A stretch of 64,000 nt of DNA. It comes from Enoplolaimus lenunculus (lineage: Eukaryota; Nematoda; Enoplea; Enoplida; Thoracostomopsidae). Position numbers and translations under genes: made by a program. Positions 1 to 11,320 of this stretch are shown here, one piece after another (within the stretch, counting starts at the first letter, position 1; every line of letters starts with the position of its first letter). The notes beneath the pieces were generated by a model, which had not been told where the DNA came from, did no database searches, and worked only from the letters and a program-made list of their open reading frames with translations. The stretch covers positions 248,001 to 312,000 of the forward strand of contig JASANG010003862.1 of the NCBI GenBank assembly GCA_030248215.1, written 5' to 3'.

Positions 1-200
1 ATACACCAATCAGATTTGATTGCTTGGACAGACGCAATACCGTTCTCCAATCACCGTTCGTTTTACATAACTGATGTTTTGCTACATATCACAATCACTA
101 TTTGGCAAAGGCCAAACTGCTATTTGCTTAGAATAGTAGGTTGGCCTTTGCCAATTGGTTGGTAATTGGCCTGAATAGCAGATTGGCATACGAGGTACAC
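1..200 (+). mobile_element. MITE family A, copy cut by window edge
   Basis: Shares most of its length with 14153-14412 and 33919-34180: the block containing CAATCAGATTTGATT, then CACAATCACTATTTGG, then the end block AATTGGCCTGAATAGCAGAT. The left end is missing because the window starts inside it. The family has terminal inverted repeats built on CCGTAGGCCAATCTGCTATT, about 255-260 bp, and no coding capacity, so it is a non-autonomous DNA transposon. Superfamily not assigned. Confidence 0.6.
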
Positions 201-355
201 GTAATTCAACTCCTATAATATAATCCTGGCTGGCAGTACAGTTTGGAATATCGAAAGGTTATACACGCAAAATCCTATACAAGTACAGTGCAAACAATGA
301 CCTGTATGGCAGTTTCCGCTAAGAGCAAACGTAGTGCAGCGATACTTTTACTGCA

Positions 356-556
356 TACTGTAGTGACCCGAATAAGAGGGGGTAATACGAGGGGTCTCCA
401 TTTTGAGTGTCAATCAATTGGAGTCCGCATCGCTAGTAAGAGTACGTAAGCGGATAGAGTCCCAAAAACCCTAATTAGAGTCCATAAATGTCAATTATCG
501 TTAATTCTAATGTATACATGACTCGGGCTAAATAAAGTTGAGTTCGAATGAAAAAC
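356..556 (+). mobile_element. MITE family B, 3'-truncated copy
   Basis: Starts with the family terminal repeat TACTGTAGTGACCCGAATAA and follows the full-length copy at 56690-57123 through the phrases TAAGCGGATAGAGTCCC and CCCTAATTAGAGTCCATAAA, then stops near 556. The other terminal repeat is absent. A CCGG-rich repeat begins where the similarity ends, which suggests that element interrupted or replaced the right half. Confidence 0.7.
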
Positions 557-945
557 CCGCATCCGGTATCCGGTATAAACCTCGTAAATCTCAAATTATT
601 GAAAATTATGTTGTGAGGTGTCATGTTTTCAGTCCCATTACATGTAAGTATATACAGTATTGCTTTAAAGCAGTATTTTTTGCATATGGTTGAGGCAGCG
701 ATTCGGATTTTATTATCGAAACAAACCAATTATTTGCAGCTTCACATAATTATTTTCAAGTATTAGGACACGCTCCTTATATGAACGCAATGTTTATTAA
801 ATGTATATAAATTAACATTTACTGACGCATTAACGTGCTAAAAATGGATTTATTTTAAAAACACACTATCCGGTTAACACCCGGTTCCGGTAAAAAAATC
901 ACTATCCGGATCCGGTTTTTTGCGATCCGGTCGCACCCTGGTACA
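557..945 (+). repeat. CCGG-rich interspersed repeat
   Basis: Both ends are rich in CCGGTATCCGG and CCGGTTCCGG-type words, with an AT-rich middle. The right end reads GGTCGCACCCTGGTAC, close to the ends of other copies (GTTGCACCTGGCGGTG near 11310, TTGCAACCCTGGCGAC near 28905). Probably a non-autonomous mobile element, but its termini are too degenerate for me to fix. Confidence 0.45.
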
Positions 946-2203
946 TACGTAGTATACAATTATATACCGGAAACGAAAACTATATCGGACCTCTCCCTGC
1001 ACCGTATGTATCGTAAAAACACGGTAAAATTCCTCTTCTGCACTTCCCTCCGCATACGTTTAAAGTTAAGGTTGAGCGCCTGGGCAAGTGTACCCAAGTC
1101 GACAGCTGAGCTGAATTAGCCATACCAAGGCCATATACTAGGGGAACGATAGAAAGAATACATCTCCTACCAAAATATATGTAGTGTAAGAAAAGGAATA
1201 CTTTAAAGTCTTTCAAATAACCTACATCCTAGAGCTCCAAATCTTCTTGTACATGAATGAAACTATCCTTATAATACGTTGCCGAACCGAAATCCTGGCT
1301 ATGCCATGAGCCATACAATGTGTAACATTGAACAAAGTCATTCAGCCGACACCACTCTACAGCTGCGCAGTATTTTGTGTAATAAATTCTACAGTACATT
1401 TCGGGCATGCACTTATACATCCTTCACTGCTACGCGATGATTTCTCTCGAAACTGTATACAACCAACCACGTTATATAGAAATAATAATAATTAACCAAC
1501 CATCATCAACCTTTTATACATAGTACAACGTGCAGAGTACGTCGTAAATGAACGACTAGAATCGGCCACCCATTGGCTGTGAAAAGGCATCATTTTGATG
1601 TTATATATTTGCGTGAAAATCTACCAAAAACGGGTGCATTTTTTGTATTCAGCATACTGCCACTACACTGTGTTACAACAACAATGGCAAAAATGTAAAA
1701 TTTTACACAACAAACACACATCATCAGTTTAGAGGATCCCGTGAGCTCGACCAAGACCTTTCGATATCGCAGTTAAACTTTTAACAGGAGAAGTATTGTT
1801 GGGACACACAGCAAGGATTGTGTACAAGGATACGGGATAGAGGGGATCTGTCTCAATGCTAGAAAGATAATAAACCAGCAGTTTTAATATGCTTTAGAAT
1901 AAAGGTAATACCATTCTAGATTTTAGAGGTCAAAATAAATTTGCATGTGAGGTTATGCCCCGAAACAGAAATCTTGGCTGCGTCGTGCCCCTGAGACACA
2001 GACATACACATGGTTGTATATAATGTTTTCTAACACTGCATTGCACACTACAGCCCCAGTCCACAAAAACACAAAACTTAGGTCATAACATGTGTGTACT
2101 AATACGTTAATGCATCACTGCATTGGAGGGGGAACGCAGTCAAAACACTACCATAAAATAAAACGTTAAAGACATTAACTGTTGTAAACTCTCCCACCCA
2201 CAG
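946..2203. other. No recognised feature
   Basis: AT-rich intergenic sequence. The short open frames here show no recognisable protein family and no splice-linked continuation. No tRNA-like or tandem structure was seen. Confidence 0.5.
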
Positions 2204-2285
2204 GCTTAGACTCAGGTTCAGATCTAGGCTTAGGTTTTGGTAAAAAAACTAAGCCCAAGCCTAAGCCTAAAGCTTTGCCTAATAG
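2204..2285. repeat. Degenerate CTTAGG / CCTAAG hexamer tract
   Basis: Degenerate tandem hexamers on both strands: CTAGGCTTAGG on the left, then CCCAAGCCTAAGCCTAAAG on the right, forming an imperfect inverted pair. The same words occur inside MITE family C (56.3 kb and 59.4 kb), so this is probably the core of an old family C copy whose ends have decayed. Confidence 0.45.
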
Positions 2286-2645
2286 CCTTGACAAGAAAAC
2301 ATAATCTCAAGTTCAGATGAACGTTTGCTTCGTATAATTTTCAGCACTACATGGATGGTGGAATCCCCGCTATCCAAACTAAATCCGATATCCTGGCGGC
2401 TAGTCGGAATCGCCAAAACAGTTGCAGCAAAAAGAAAACATTAGTTCAATATTTAAACAACGTAAAACCCTGAAATCAAACTATAATAACTGGGCAGAGT
2501 CGTTTGTGGTGGTTCAGGACGAAAAAACCGTAAAGCGATTCCGTATTGTATGCAAATTAACCTAAGGTTCACAATAAAGTTTAACTGTGCCATTTACAGT
2601 TTACGGGAATTTGTACATATACAAACATCTATAATGCATTAATAC

Positions 2646-2901
2646 CGCGTCCGTAGCCAAAGGGGGGGACACAGGGGGAGCTCAGCCCCCACTGGAAAAT
2701 TCTGAAAGGAAATGAGGTCTGCCGGCGAAAATTGTCGCAAAATTTGCGGTTCCGATGCCGACCGCGTGCAGTGTGAAACTAAAATACCGTTTATATTTGC
2801 GCAAACCAGGCGCATATGTTGTTTCAACCGGATGCCGCCGCACCTCCTTAAGAAATCGATTTGCCGTCCTCCGAACAGAGTGCGCTGGCTACGGGCCTGA
2901 C
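2646..2901. mobile_element. MITE family E, degraded copy
   Basis: Left end CGTCCGTAGCCAAAGG and right end GCTGGCTACGGGCCTGA are inverted repeats built on CCGTAGCCA. The same termini bound 34260-34418 and, less clearly, 34846-35014. No coding sequence belongs to it; overlapping short frames are chance products. Confidence 0.5.
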
Positions 2902-3769
2902 CAATTTCATACGCAAAACAATTTTAACTGCTTCCGACACCGCAACCCACGTCGCGTCGAGTACTTGCAGGTGTATCAAAACTCCCCTTCGCAAGCAATT
3001 TTCACAACCACACATCATCCAAGCACAGAAAACACCACTTTTCAAACTGTAAAATGAAAATGCAAAATGAGCATTGGCGACCACTTCGAAAAAACTCGCA
3101 TAACTGGAAATATATGCCTGCCTGCATGTCACATGTATCCCTTTAATATCTTTGTGTGTGTCTATGGGAAGAAAGAACGGTTCAGCTTTTGCAACAACCA
3201 ATTTCTAGTAGCCTCCACAGGAACAATTTTCACAAAACAATTGTTTTAATACAATTGATAAATTTTTCAGCTACCGGTGGGAGCGAAGCTGTTCGTGTGG
3301 AACGAACGGTGACACCCGCTCTCCCTGACCGCCGCCCCCCATATAGTCGTGGGTCTGGACACGGTGTCGCTTTACATAGCAAGAGCACACATATTTAACA
3401 CTAACAAATCGATGAAAATTTCCGCTGAAACGGATTTTCATATTTTTCTATCATCACCTTCTTTACTGGTGAAATTTTTATGGACAGAGTCTCAAAACAG
3501 TGTGTTGTTTTCAATAGGACGATCATGGCCACAAGGATATAGCTAAGGGGGCGTGCAGGTGTCAAACATACCCTTAGGGGTTTGAATTCAGAGGTTGTAG
3601 AAACGGTATTAGTTTGAAACACAAGACGCCCGTCGCGAAATTTTTTTACTGAACATGAGTCGTTTCCAAAATCGTGGCTACATCCATCATCATGTCAATG
3701 TGTAGTCTATTGTTTTTACTCTCAAAATAAAGAATTTTTCCATGAGCAATAATCAAATACGAGACGCAG

Positions 3770-3935
3770 GGGCGTAGCCACGATTTCATATCGGGGGTAA
3801 TGTTGTCGTGTTAAAGTTTTGACGTCTACAATCGACAAGACTAACTCTCATATCCTGTTAAGTGTTTTTGTTGCCTTTCTAGTAGGTTCGACAGGGTATA
3901 CAAATCTTTTCTATGCATCACTTTTCCATATCCCT
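3770..3935. mobile_element. MITE family E-like fragment
   Basis: Contains CAGGGGCGTAGCCACG followed by an AT-rich stretch with AGGGTATACAAAT, also present in the copy at 34260-34418. Only one terminus is recognisable. The flanks, 2902-3769 and 3936-4700, hold nothing I can name. Confidence 0.35.
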
Positions 3936-4704
3936 GATGCGAGTAACATTATACAAAATCCTGAGTAGAAACTCTAGAATGGAAGCAAAAAAAATTTACA
4001 ATAATTCAGTGAGATTTTGTTCGATCTGACAAAAAGAATTAAAAGGAAACATTGTTCAACAAATTTTGGCCAAAAACATACTTGGCTGAAAGAGATGTCA
4101 AGGGCACGGGGCCAGAAAAATACACCAATACACTAAATTTCGAATGTGATGCACCTTTTGCGTAAGCGTGTATCTGGGAACACGGTACCGTTTGGATCAT
4201 ATCGCATCACGCGACATTTTATTGATACTCCCATGTTGTAAAGTTACTGCTAATGCGTTTGTTTTTCGTTTTGCACTCTTTGCAGTTAAGTTAGAGTTAA
4301 AGAGTTGCCTGGTTTATGTTATGCGCCTTCGAAAGAGAACACTTTATGTGCTTGCTAGGGTAAACACCTGAAATACAAAATGTTTTTCTGGTACTGTCCA
4401 CGGCACCGTATAGCTCCTTCGCTGGACATAAGCACTGTGATTAGAGAGTGTGTTTGCACTACAAAGTAACAAATTATAGCAACTAACTCTGTAGTAATAG
4501 CAAAATGCTTCAATTTCTTATGTCCAAAGTTTGTTCTTTGTGAGATAGTTTACTTCATTCGAAAGCAAAATAAATTCTGTAATCTGAAACGATTTAGCTT
4601 GGAATACATTCACTTAGAAAAGTTGTTCATAAAGACAAAGTTTTTCACCTTGAAGAATGAATTGAAAGGTTTCACAAGGACGGAGTAAATCGACCTTTAG
4701 ACTC

Positions 4705-4905
4705 TGTATTAACATAGTGGCTTAAATTTTATACACTAACATTGTATGGCAACATAAACTGCTGATTTAGTATTCTGACGACCAATTTGGTTAGAAATTT
4801 TCCTGTGTATTAACAATAGTTGTTTAAATTTTATACACTAACGTTGTATGGCAACATAAACTGCTGATTTAGTATTCTGACGACCAATTTGGTTAGAAAT
4901 TTTCC
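4705..4905. repeat. Two-copy tandem duplication, about 101 bp
   Basis: Two head-to-tail copies (about 4705-4805 and 4806-4905) share the phrases ATACACTAACATTGTATGGC / ATACACTAACGTTGTATGGC and GACGACCAATTTGGTTAGAA almost identically. The few differences point to a fairly recent duplication. It lies just left of a family D transposon copy. Confidence 0.8.
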
Positions 4906-4999
4906 TATATAAGGCGTTGTCTATAGCGAATCTCTCAATATAAGCACTAAAAACGACTCAACTGAAGTCGACCTTTGAGTTTAGCCGATTTTCAACCCC

Positions 5000-5893
5000 A
5001 GAAACAAAATTGACAAGCTTACAAATTAAAAGTTTCGAACTACGCGTTTCCCAGTTGAATTATTTGTTTCACTGCTATTCAGAATTAGAAGCTCAAAAAA
5101 TTTTACAGTATTCCGGCAGCATCGATTAATCTGGCAAAAGCAAAAATATTTAGAACTAAAGTTTTAATACGTCTCTGCAATCCAAGCATTATTTAAAGCA
5201 ATTTCTGCAATTTTCCAACAATAATTCTGTGCTCAAAAATTTGTCCAAATTCGTTGAAAAATTAAGTTTTGCATTTATGTTCAAACGTAAATGTCATTTA
5301 CGCTTAACTTCAGATTAACATTTAATATCCAAACGCATGTGAACCAAATTAAAATACCGTTATATGCTTGTTTCGATTTAATCTAATCCAAAGCTGAAAT
5401 TTGTTAACAACGTGATCTGCTCAAAACCTTACCCTAAACATTAGAAATACTTTAACTCTCCGTAATGTTTCAGAACAATTAATAGCTAAAAGATGATTTT
5501 GGTGCGCTTGGTGCCAGTGTTCTATGACGCTTTTACAGTGTCCGTATTCGTATTTTCAAATGTATTTGAGCACCTACCGCCAGTTAGTGATAGATCTTAA
5601 CGTTTTCGAACCAATGAGTCGCGACAGTCTAAATTCAGCACATTTTTCGCATTTGTTCAATCATCCTATCCTATACATGAGTGCCAAGTTGGAATTTCGC
5701 AATTCCACTAATTCGCCAGACTCAAAACCTGTAGAGCTAATTGGTGCTAGATGCTACATACATTTGAGAATATGGGCACAGATTACATGATAAAACGACA
5801 ATGTTCGTGTAGTCACATACATATTACCATTATATAATAGGAATATGAAACATATCTTATGTTGCGCCAAAAGCGCTGAGAAATATTTTTCTA
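5000..5893 (-). mobile_element. MITE family D, divergent copy
   Basis: Segment 5041-5240 matches the reverse complement of the centre of the complete element at 14679-15441 (shared TTATTTGTTTCACTGC and GGCAACATCGA-like words). Segment 5455-5500 matches its right arm (ATGTTTCAGAACAATTAATA, ATGATTTTGG). The end at 5835-5893 matches the right terminus (AATAGGAATATGAAACATAT, then TTTTTCTAGTTT). About 270 extra bases lie between the last two blocks. The left arm is lost. Confidence 0.55.
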
Positions 5894-7487
5894 GTTTTCT
5901 ACAACAGAGGTGCCTATAATAGAGGCGTCGCGATTCGAGTCCCAATGAATAATGTAAACATAACTAAAATACTGCAACAAACAAGCTTCACTACACAATA
6001 CTAAACATACAGAGTAGTGTAATCGCGCCTTTTAAAGAGAGAGACACATTTCACAAAATGGCAGTAACAAATGCAGGATCAAAACAGCGCACTACAACAA
6101 CACAACACATACGAGTCGAGGCGAGGCCCAACGGCCGTATCTCTCTGTGCATTATAATATTTACACGCACAATTGTCGTAGGGAAACGGGGCAAATACTT
6201 TAAAATCTAAAAACTATACACTAACTACGGATAGATGGACAGCTGGGAAGCAAAAATAAATCAGACGGATGGCGGTGCTGCAGGCCACGGACGGACTTTC
6301 GGACCAATAATAGATTTGACGGCAATAAAGGGAATTATTGTTTTCGATGAGAAGTTTTCTTACCACATTTGCCACCAACAATGCTTGGTTGCGGAACTGG
6401 CTGAGAAGCAACGAAAAACATTTAGTGTCGAAGAACGTGGTCCAAAAACGATGGGGGGATGGTCATATATTGGGATGCGATATATTATGATGAAAGCTAA
6501 AAGCAACGTCACTAAGCGAACTAAGCATGAAATTAAATGCAATTGATATATAATGTGTAAAGTATGGACCACTATTAGTGCATACATTTCCGCCCTTTTA
6601 TTTAATGCCAACAATTAGCCGAGGCCGTACCCATGACCCCCTGGTTGCTAGATAAACGTGGCGACGAATTACGGCTTGCCTTTTACGTTCTAAATCATCC
6701 GAACAGATTTTTGCTAAAGTAAAAAATTACACGACACCATCTACTACTATTGCTATATGTTATTGTTTTTTGACAATATACTATCGTGTATATAAACGGT
6801 GCCCTGTGAAAAAAAATTTCATTTTGCCACTGTACTACTGTGACTGTGTGTCAAAAACATGTATGATACAAAACGAAAACGATAGGAGCACCCAAGCACA
6901 TTGCCGCCACGCTCTGTACTCGAATGTGAATATTTTTGGTCGACGACCATTATTAAACACCATATACAGACGAAACAGCACGAAAAATTTCGTGCGAAAC
7001 GACGTTTCACAATACGCAGAGACACTATCGAAACAACAGACAGATATTTATACTTGCACCCTTCACCCCTTAAAACTCTGTCAAATGTATTTTTCGATGT
7101 TTCATGTATTCAATGCATATATATGTCCATGTAGTAATTTTGGTGTTACAATGGCAAAACAAAACAACAGTGAAATTTAAAAAACATTCATTGTCCCTCG
7201 GCAGGCCGATTCGTCATAAACCCTTTTCAGCATAGAGTTTTATACTATGAGCAACTCAGAGCGTAAAATATTCTAGCGAACAGAATATTTTCCTTATCCG
7301 GCTGCAGCGTAAACGTATATTTATGATGATGTCTTCAGTTCGAACGAATCCTAGGTTACATTATATCACAGAACAAGTAGAATATACGTACCTGGTCATT
7401 CGCAAAAGGGTTGAATATGTCTAGCGGCCAATTATCTTCCCATACAATTAGTGAGTTTTGTCTTCCTTACGGCGAATGTAAAAAACA
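5894..7487. other. No recognised feature
   Basis: Contains a 103-codon open frame (6235-6546, plus) and a 136-codon one (6770-7180, plus). Neither shows a family motif, a signal peptide or a convincing splice continuation, and composition resembles the surroundings. I see no RNA gene. Confidence 0.45.
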
Positions 7488-7511
7488 GGGGCGGAACAGT
7501 ATTATAATGTC

Positions 7512-8552
7512 ACTCACACGTTACCTTACGTGCACTCGGCACACGAAATGCCCCCTACCAAAAGAAATTCAATAGCTTGTCCGGCTTACGTTTTATCGAA
7601 ACCCTTCATTTTCCAATAGTATCACCGCCAATCGCGGACATCATATTGTTTCACGGAAACTCTATTCGGACAAGACTGTTTTGCAGAGACACTGTCTAAG
7701 ACATTGAAATGTATGAAAACAGTGTAGTGGACAATATTTTTATATGATAGACACATTAGCGACACCTTTAGCGCGGTAATTCAAATTTTGACGGAAAATT
7801 CAAACTTTTGTTGAAAATTCAAATTTTGGCGGGAAATTCAAATTTTGGCGGGAAATTCAAATTTGGGCGGGAAAATTCAAATTTGGGCGGGAATTCAAAT
7901 TTGGGCGGGAAATTCAAATTTGGGCGTGAAAATTCAAATTTTGGCGGGAAATTCAAATTTTGGCGGCAAAATTCTAATGTTGGCGGGAAATTCAAATTTC
8001 GGAGGGAAAATTGAAATTTTGGAGCGAAATTCAAATTTCGGCGGGAAAATTGAAATTTTGGCGGGAAATTCAAATTTTCGCGGGAAAATTCAAATTTTTG
8101 CGGGAAAATTCAAATCTTGGCGGGAAATTCCAATTTGGGCGGGAAAATTCAAATTTTGGCGACAAATTCAAATTTTGGCGGGAAAATTCAAATTTTAACG
8201 GGAAATTCAAATTTTGGCGGGAAAATTCAAATTTGGGCGAGAAATTTTGGCGAACTTGCAAAAAGCAACAAACGCAGTAAATTAATTATCTTATTTAGCG
8301 GTTTCCGGCGACACCTCTTAGACTGTAACGGCAAAGTCCGACAATTCATGCAACTCTATATTTAATGTTAACATAATGCGCAAACAGTATACAAAAAGTC
8401 CGTCAATGGAATAAACTCTATGCGGACATTTTTTATTTAGAGATAAAATTTCCGCACACAGTTACGCAATAACAGTATAGTTAGCCGTTTTAAAACAGTA
8501 TATGAGGACGATGGATGTGTCGAGTGCACGTATGGTAACGTGTGAGCGACAT
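7512..8552. mobile_element. Harbinger-like non-autonomous element with TAA target duplication
   Basis: Inverted termini of about 36 bp: left TCACTCACACGTTACCTTAC, right (reverse complement) TCGCTCACACGTTACCATAC, continuing with CGTGCACTCG on both sides. The trinucleotide TAA flanks both ends, and removing the element restores the family C text CAGTATTATAAGCATATTCC. A 3-bp TAA duplication is typical of the PIF/Harbinger superfamily. No transposase frame; the interior is largely the E2F-like minisatellite at 7790-8258. Confidence 0.6.
7790..8258 (+). repeat. Minisatellite, 19-20 bp unit, E2F-site-like
   Basis: About 24 head-to-tail units of consensus TTGGCGGGAAATTCAAATT, alternating 19 and 20 bp. 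About thirteen units keep GGCGGGAAA; with the flanking T run this reads TTTGGCGGGAAA, the classical E2F/DP consensus. Because few stop codons arise, several overlapping open frames run through the array on both strands; these are artefacts, not genes. Confidence 0.9.
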
Positions 8553-8595
8553 AAGCATATTCCGAAGCCTAAGCCAAAGCATAGAATGAGCATGC

Positions 8596-9364
8596 TGCAT
8601 CAAATGGTATATAATTTGTCAAATTTTTACATTTGGGTGTCCCTGGGACCTTAAAAAATCGAGGGTTTCGAAACCCCCCAAGAATTTGTCACATACGCTA
8701 AGTTAAACTTAACAAGTATAATAGTTGTAGCAAAACTTTGCGTTCCCACGACATACGAACTCCGAAGCTATCACATTCACGAACCCTTGGTATATCAAAT
8801 TTTATTTTCAGAAAACGTCTTTCTGACGCGGAGTGGGGCATGCCCCGGTACTCTTTTCCTTTCCAGTCAGAAAACTGAAACATGCAGGGACTTTTCAGTT
8901 CATTTTATGTAGGCTTGAGTTTAGTTAAAGCTACGTAAAGACTTGAGCGAATGGTTAGGCTTAGATAAACCTTTCCCAAACCTATGCCTAAGCCCGAGCC
9001 TGAGTCGATGCATAAGCCTCAATTATAAAATACGGCTGAAGTGTAGGTACAAGAGTCGAAAATGTTTCTATGTCTCGGCCCAGGGGAGTATTTACTTGTG
9101 GGAAAAATTAAAAAAGTGCCTGAACCCACGCCGTCTGGCTCGGATGAATCTTTAAAAACCTTTCAGAGGTACCACATGAGACAGCGTCAACAACAGAATA
9201 TATAATCATTAAATTAAACGATCCACAGCCTAGACCCGCATCTTCAAATGCATACTGCATCTGTCACCAGTTAGCGATAGGTTTTCACACTGACAAGCTC
9301 TCGTAATAATTATACGTATATAAAAATTGGCGCATAAGTAGGACACAATTGAAATACTGTAGCG
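8596..9364. other. Intergenic, with a degenerate CCTAAG tract
   Basis: Mostly featureless. From about 8908 to 9022 there are scattered TAGGCTTGAG, TTAGGCTTAG and CCTATGCCTAAGCCCGAGCC words, the same degenerate hexamer as in family C elements, without clear termini. Confidence 0.45.
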
Positions 9365-9590
9365 TCACTAACGGACCCAGAGGGGGGCGGACGCCCCCGT
9401 CAGATATTTTGTGTTAAAATGGTAAGATCCCCCTACCTTACAATTTTGTAAAGTCCCTATCGTACAATTTTTCGCCCTCAGAAAATTTTTTGCTGATAAA
9501 ATGATAAGGTTCATAACTTACAAATTTTGCGTTTCATAACATTTGCCAGCCCGCCCCCTCCGTCAAAAATTTTTGGATCCGCATCTGTGT
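9365..9590. mobile_element. MITE family F, copy 1
   Basis: Starts ACGGACCCAGAGGGGGGCGG and ends near TTTTTGGATCCGCATCTG; the ends are imperfect inverted repeats around CGGAYCCARA. The middle has repeated 'AAAATGRTAAGGT...TTACAA' phrases, also found in the same order at 13790-14085 and, shortened, at 29365-29495. Non-coding. Confidence 0.6.
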
Positions 9591-10852
9591 AGTGTATAGT
9601 GTAATAACAGGGCACGAATATTTATTTCGCCTCTTCAGTAGGCAACCCGATCTATTCAGCGACTCGAATTTGACACATTGCGTAGACCGGAAAATCCTAT
9701 TTCGGAAAGAGTCAATTTGACTCACCAATTTTTGCAGTTTGGCTATGAGCTTTCCACACTCTGTTTTAACTTCAAGTGCAAAGTACGTCCACAAAGACAC
9801 TAAACAGAAGTTCTGTACTAGAATAACGTAATGGTGTGTAGCTATTCGCTCACTCCGCTCGCGATATTTTCTTAAAATCATGTTTACCGGACAATTCGGG
9901 TCTGGCTCATCTATCGGACCCGCCAAGAATTTAGGGGTCCTAAAAGAGAACTCTAAAAATTTGTGCCGGACTCGAGTAGCTAAGTGTGATCAATCTCACA
10001 TATCCCGCCACAAAATTAGATGGGTTACTGCTAAAGAGTTCTCAGTTCAGTTTAATGTCAAAACCTAAGGACGACTGGATTTTGGGAGGGTATATTAAAC
10101 TGCATAAAATACGATTTTCTCATCTCTAGAATACAGAAAGATAATCTACATACTGTTACAAGTGCATTTTTCTAGTCTAGAAATTTCGAAAGACAATATA
10201 TCCTCTCTATCCTTTGCCTTGCATACGCCCCGGAAGGGTACAATGTCTTGGCTGGACTCTATTGCAACGAGAAAATAACACAGAACACGGCGGCAAATAT
10301 ATTTAAATACAGTGTGGATCATAGCGCTTTATTTGTCATGAAAAATATAAAAATAATAGTCAGTTTCAAGCCAATAAAGGTGAAAATTCATAAATTCAAC
10401 AATATTTTCTGACTCTGCAGCCACCACCTCAGCGGTGTGTCCCTGCGTTGTGTACTACAATATAGCCTTTAGGGAACGTACTACCTCTGTCACAAATTTT
10501 TGCTCAAAAATTATACACATATAGCATCCTTTTTCCTTATATATACATATTATAGTATAAATACAGTCAATTGCTACAAATATATATAGGTGACTTCAAA
10601 AATGTCTGCTACGTCCCATCAAGTACAAAATACTCCAAAAAATATAAGCCTTGAGGTACGTAGAGGATGTGTAGTTTCTCTTAGATGTGCGCAAATCGCA
10701 ACTTAAGTTTTTCATCTGCGCACGCCCATACAGTGCGATGACATCAAATTTGAGGGGTGCGTTTTTCGGAAACACCAAGGCGAAACAGCTGCCTGCATTT
10801 TACCCGTATGTATATTTTTAGATTTATCTGAGATCTTACAGTTACGACTACG
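9591..10852. other. No recognised feature
   Basis: A 130-codon minus-strand open frame (9534-9926) overlaps the end of the family F element and has no recognisable family. The rest is AT-rich intergenic sequence. Confidence 0.45.
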
Positions 10853-11320
10853 GCGCAGGGTAAAACTCGAATTTCGGTTCCGGTAGAAAATTCCCGTATG
10901 TTTGTCACTATCCCTTTCAGGTGGTTGGTAAGTCTGAAATTTCTTCACCGGAATTTTCCGGTATTGGGGTCGTTGATATTAATGTTGAGATTTAAAAAAG
11001 TAGAACTTCTTTGGCGATTTTTGTCCTTCAGAACCAATTAGTTAAAGCATGCCGCTAACAAAATCCAGAAATTTCTTACAATTTCCGCAAAAATGCAGCG
11101 GAAAACGCTTCAGTTCAACGGTAAAAAGGTGCATGTTGACGTGTCTGATGATAAACGTTCAAAAATTTCGCATGATAGCTAATATTTTCAGTGACAATTA
11201 TGCTAAAAATTACTTTTTTCAACGACAGTTACTTTAGCACTATCCGGTTTCGGTATAGCAAATCCGGTATTATTTGACATTCCGGTTCCGTTTCTGGCAT
11301 TTTTGTTGCACCTGGCGGTG
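10853..11320. repeat. CCGG-rich interspersed repeat
   Basis: Left part has GCAGGGTAAAACTCG and CGGTTCCGGTAG, right part CTATCCGGTTTCGGTATAG and CATTCCGGTTCCG, ending TTGTTGCACCTGGCGG. This is the same two-ended organisation as 557-945. Confidence 0.45.

Larger units (their letters stand above)
7488..8595 (+). mobile_element. MITE family C copy, split by a nested insertion
   Basis: The left terminus CAGGGGCGGAACAGTATTAT at 7488 is that of family C (compare 59338-59485). After 7511 the family C text breaks off, and it resumes at 8553 with TAAGCATATTCCGAAGCC and a CCTAAG tract, as in the intact copies. The interval is a separate inverted-repeat element. The right terminus of family C is lost after about 8595. 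Confidence 0.65.

Noticed and set aside
5870-5950. B-box-like GATTCGAGTCCC suggesting a tRNA gene
   Set aside because: No A box at the right distance and no foldable acceptor or anticodon stem.
6235-7180. Two plus-strand frames of 103 and 136 codons
   Set aside because: No domain, no splice continuation and ordinary intergenic composition; such lengths occur by chance in 64 kb.
7808-8365. Gly/Phe/Lys-rich frames (FGGKFKF type) that look like a structural protein
   Set aside because: They follow from the 19-20 bp minisatellite; the mix of unit lengths switches frames constantly.
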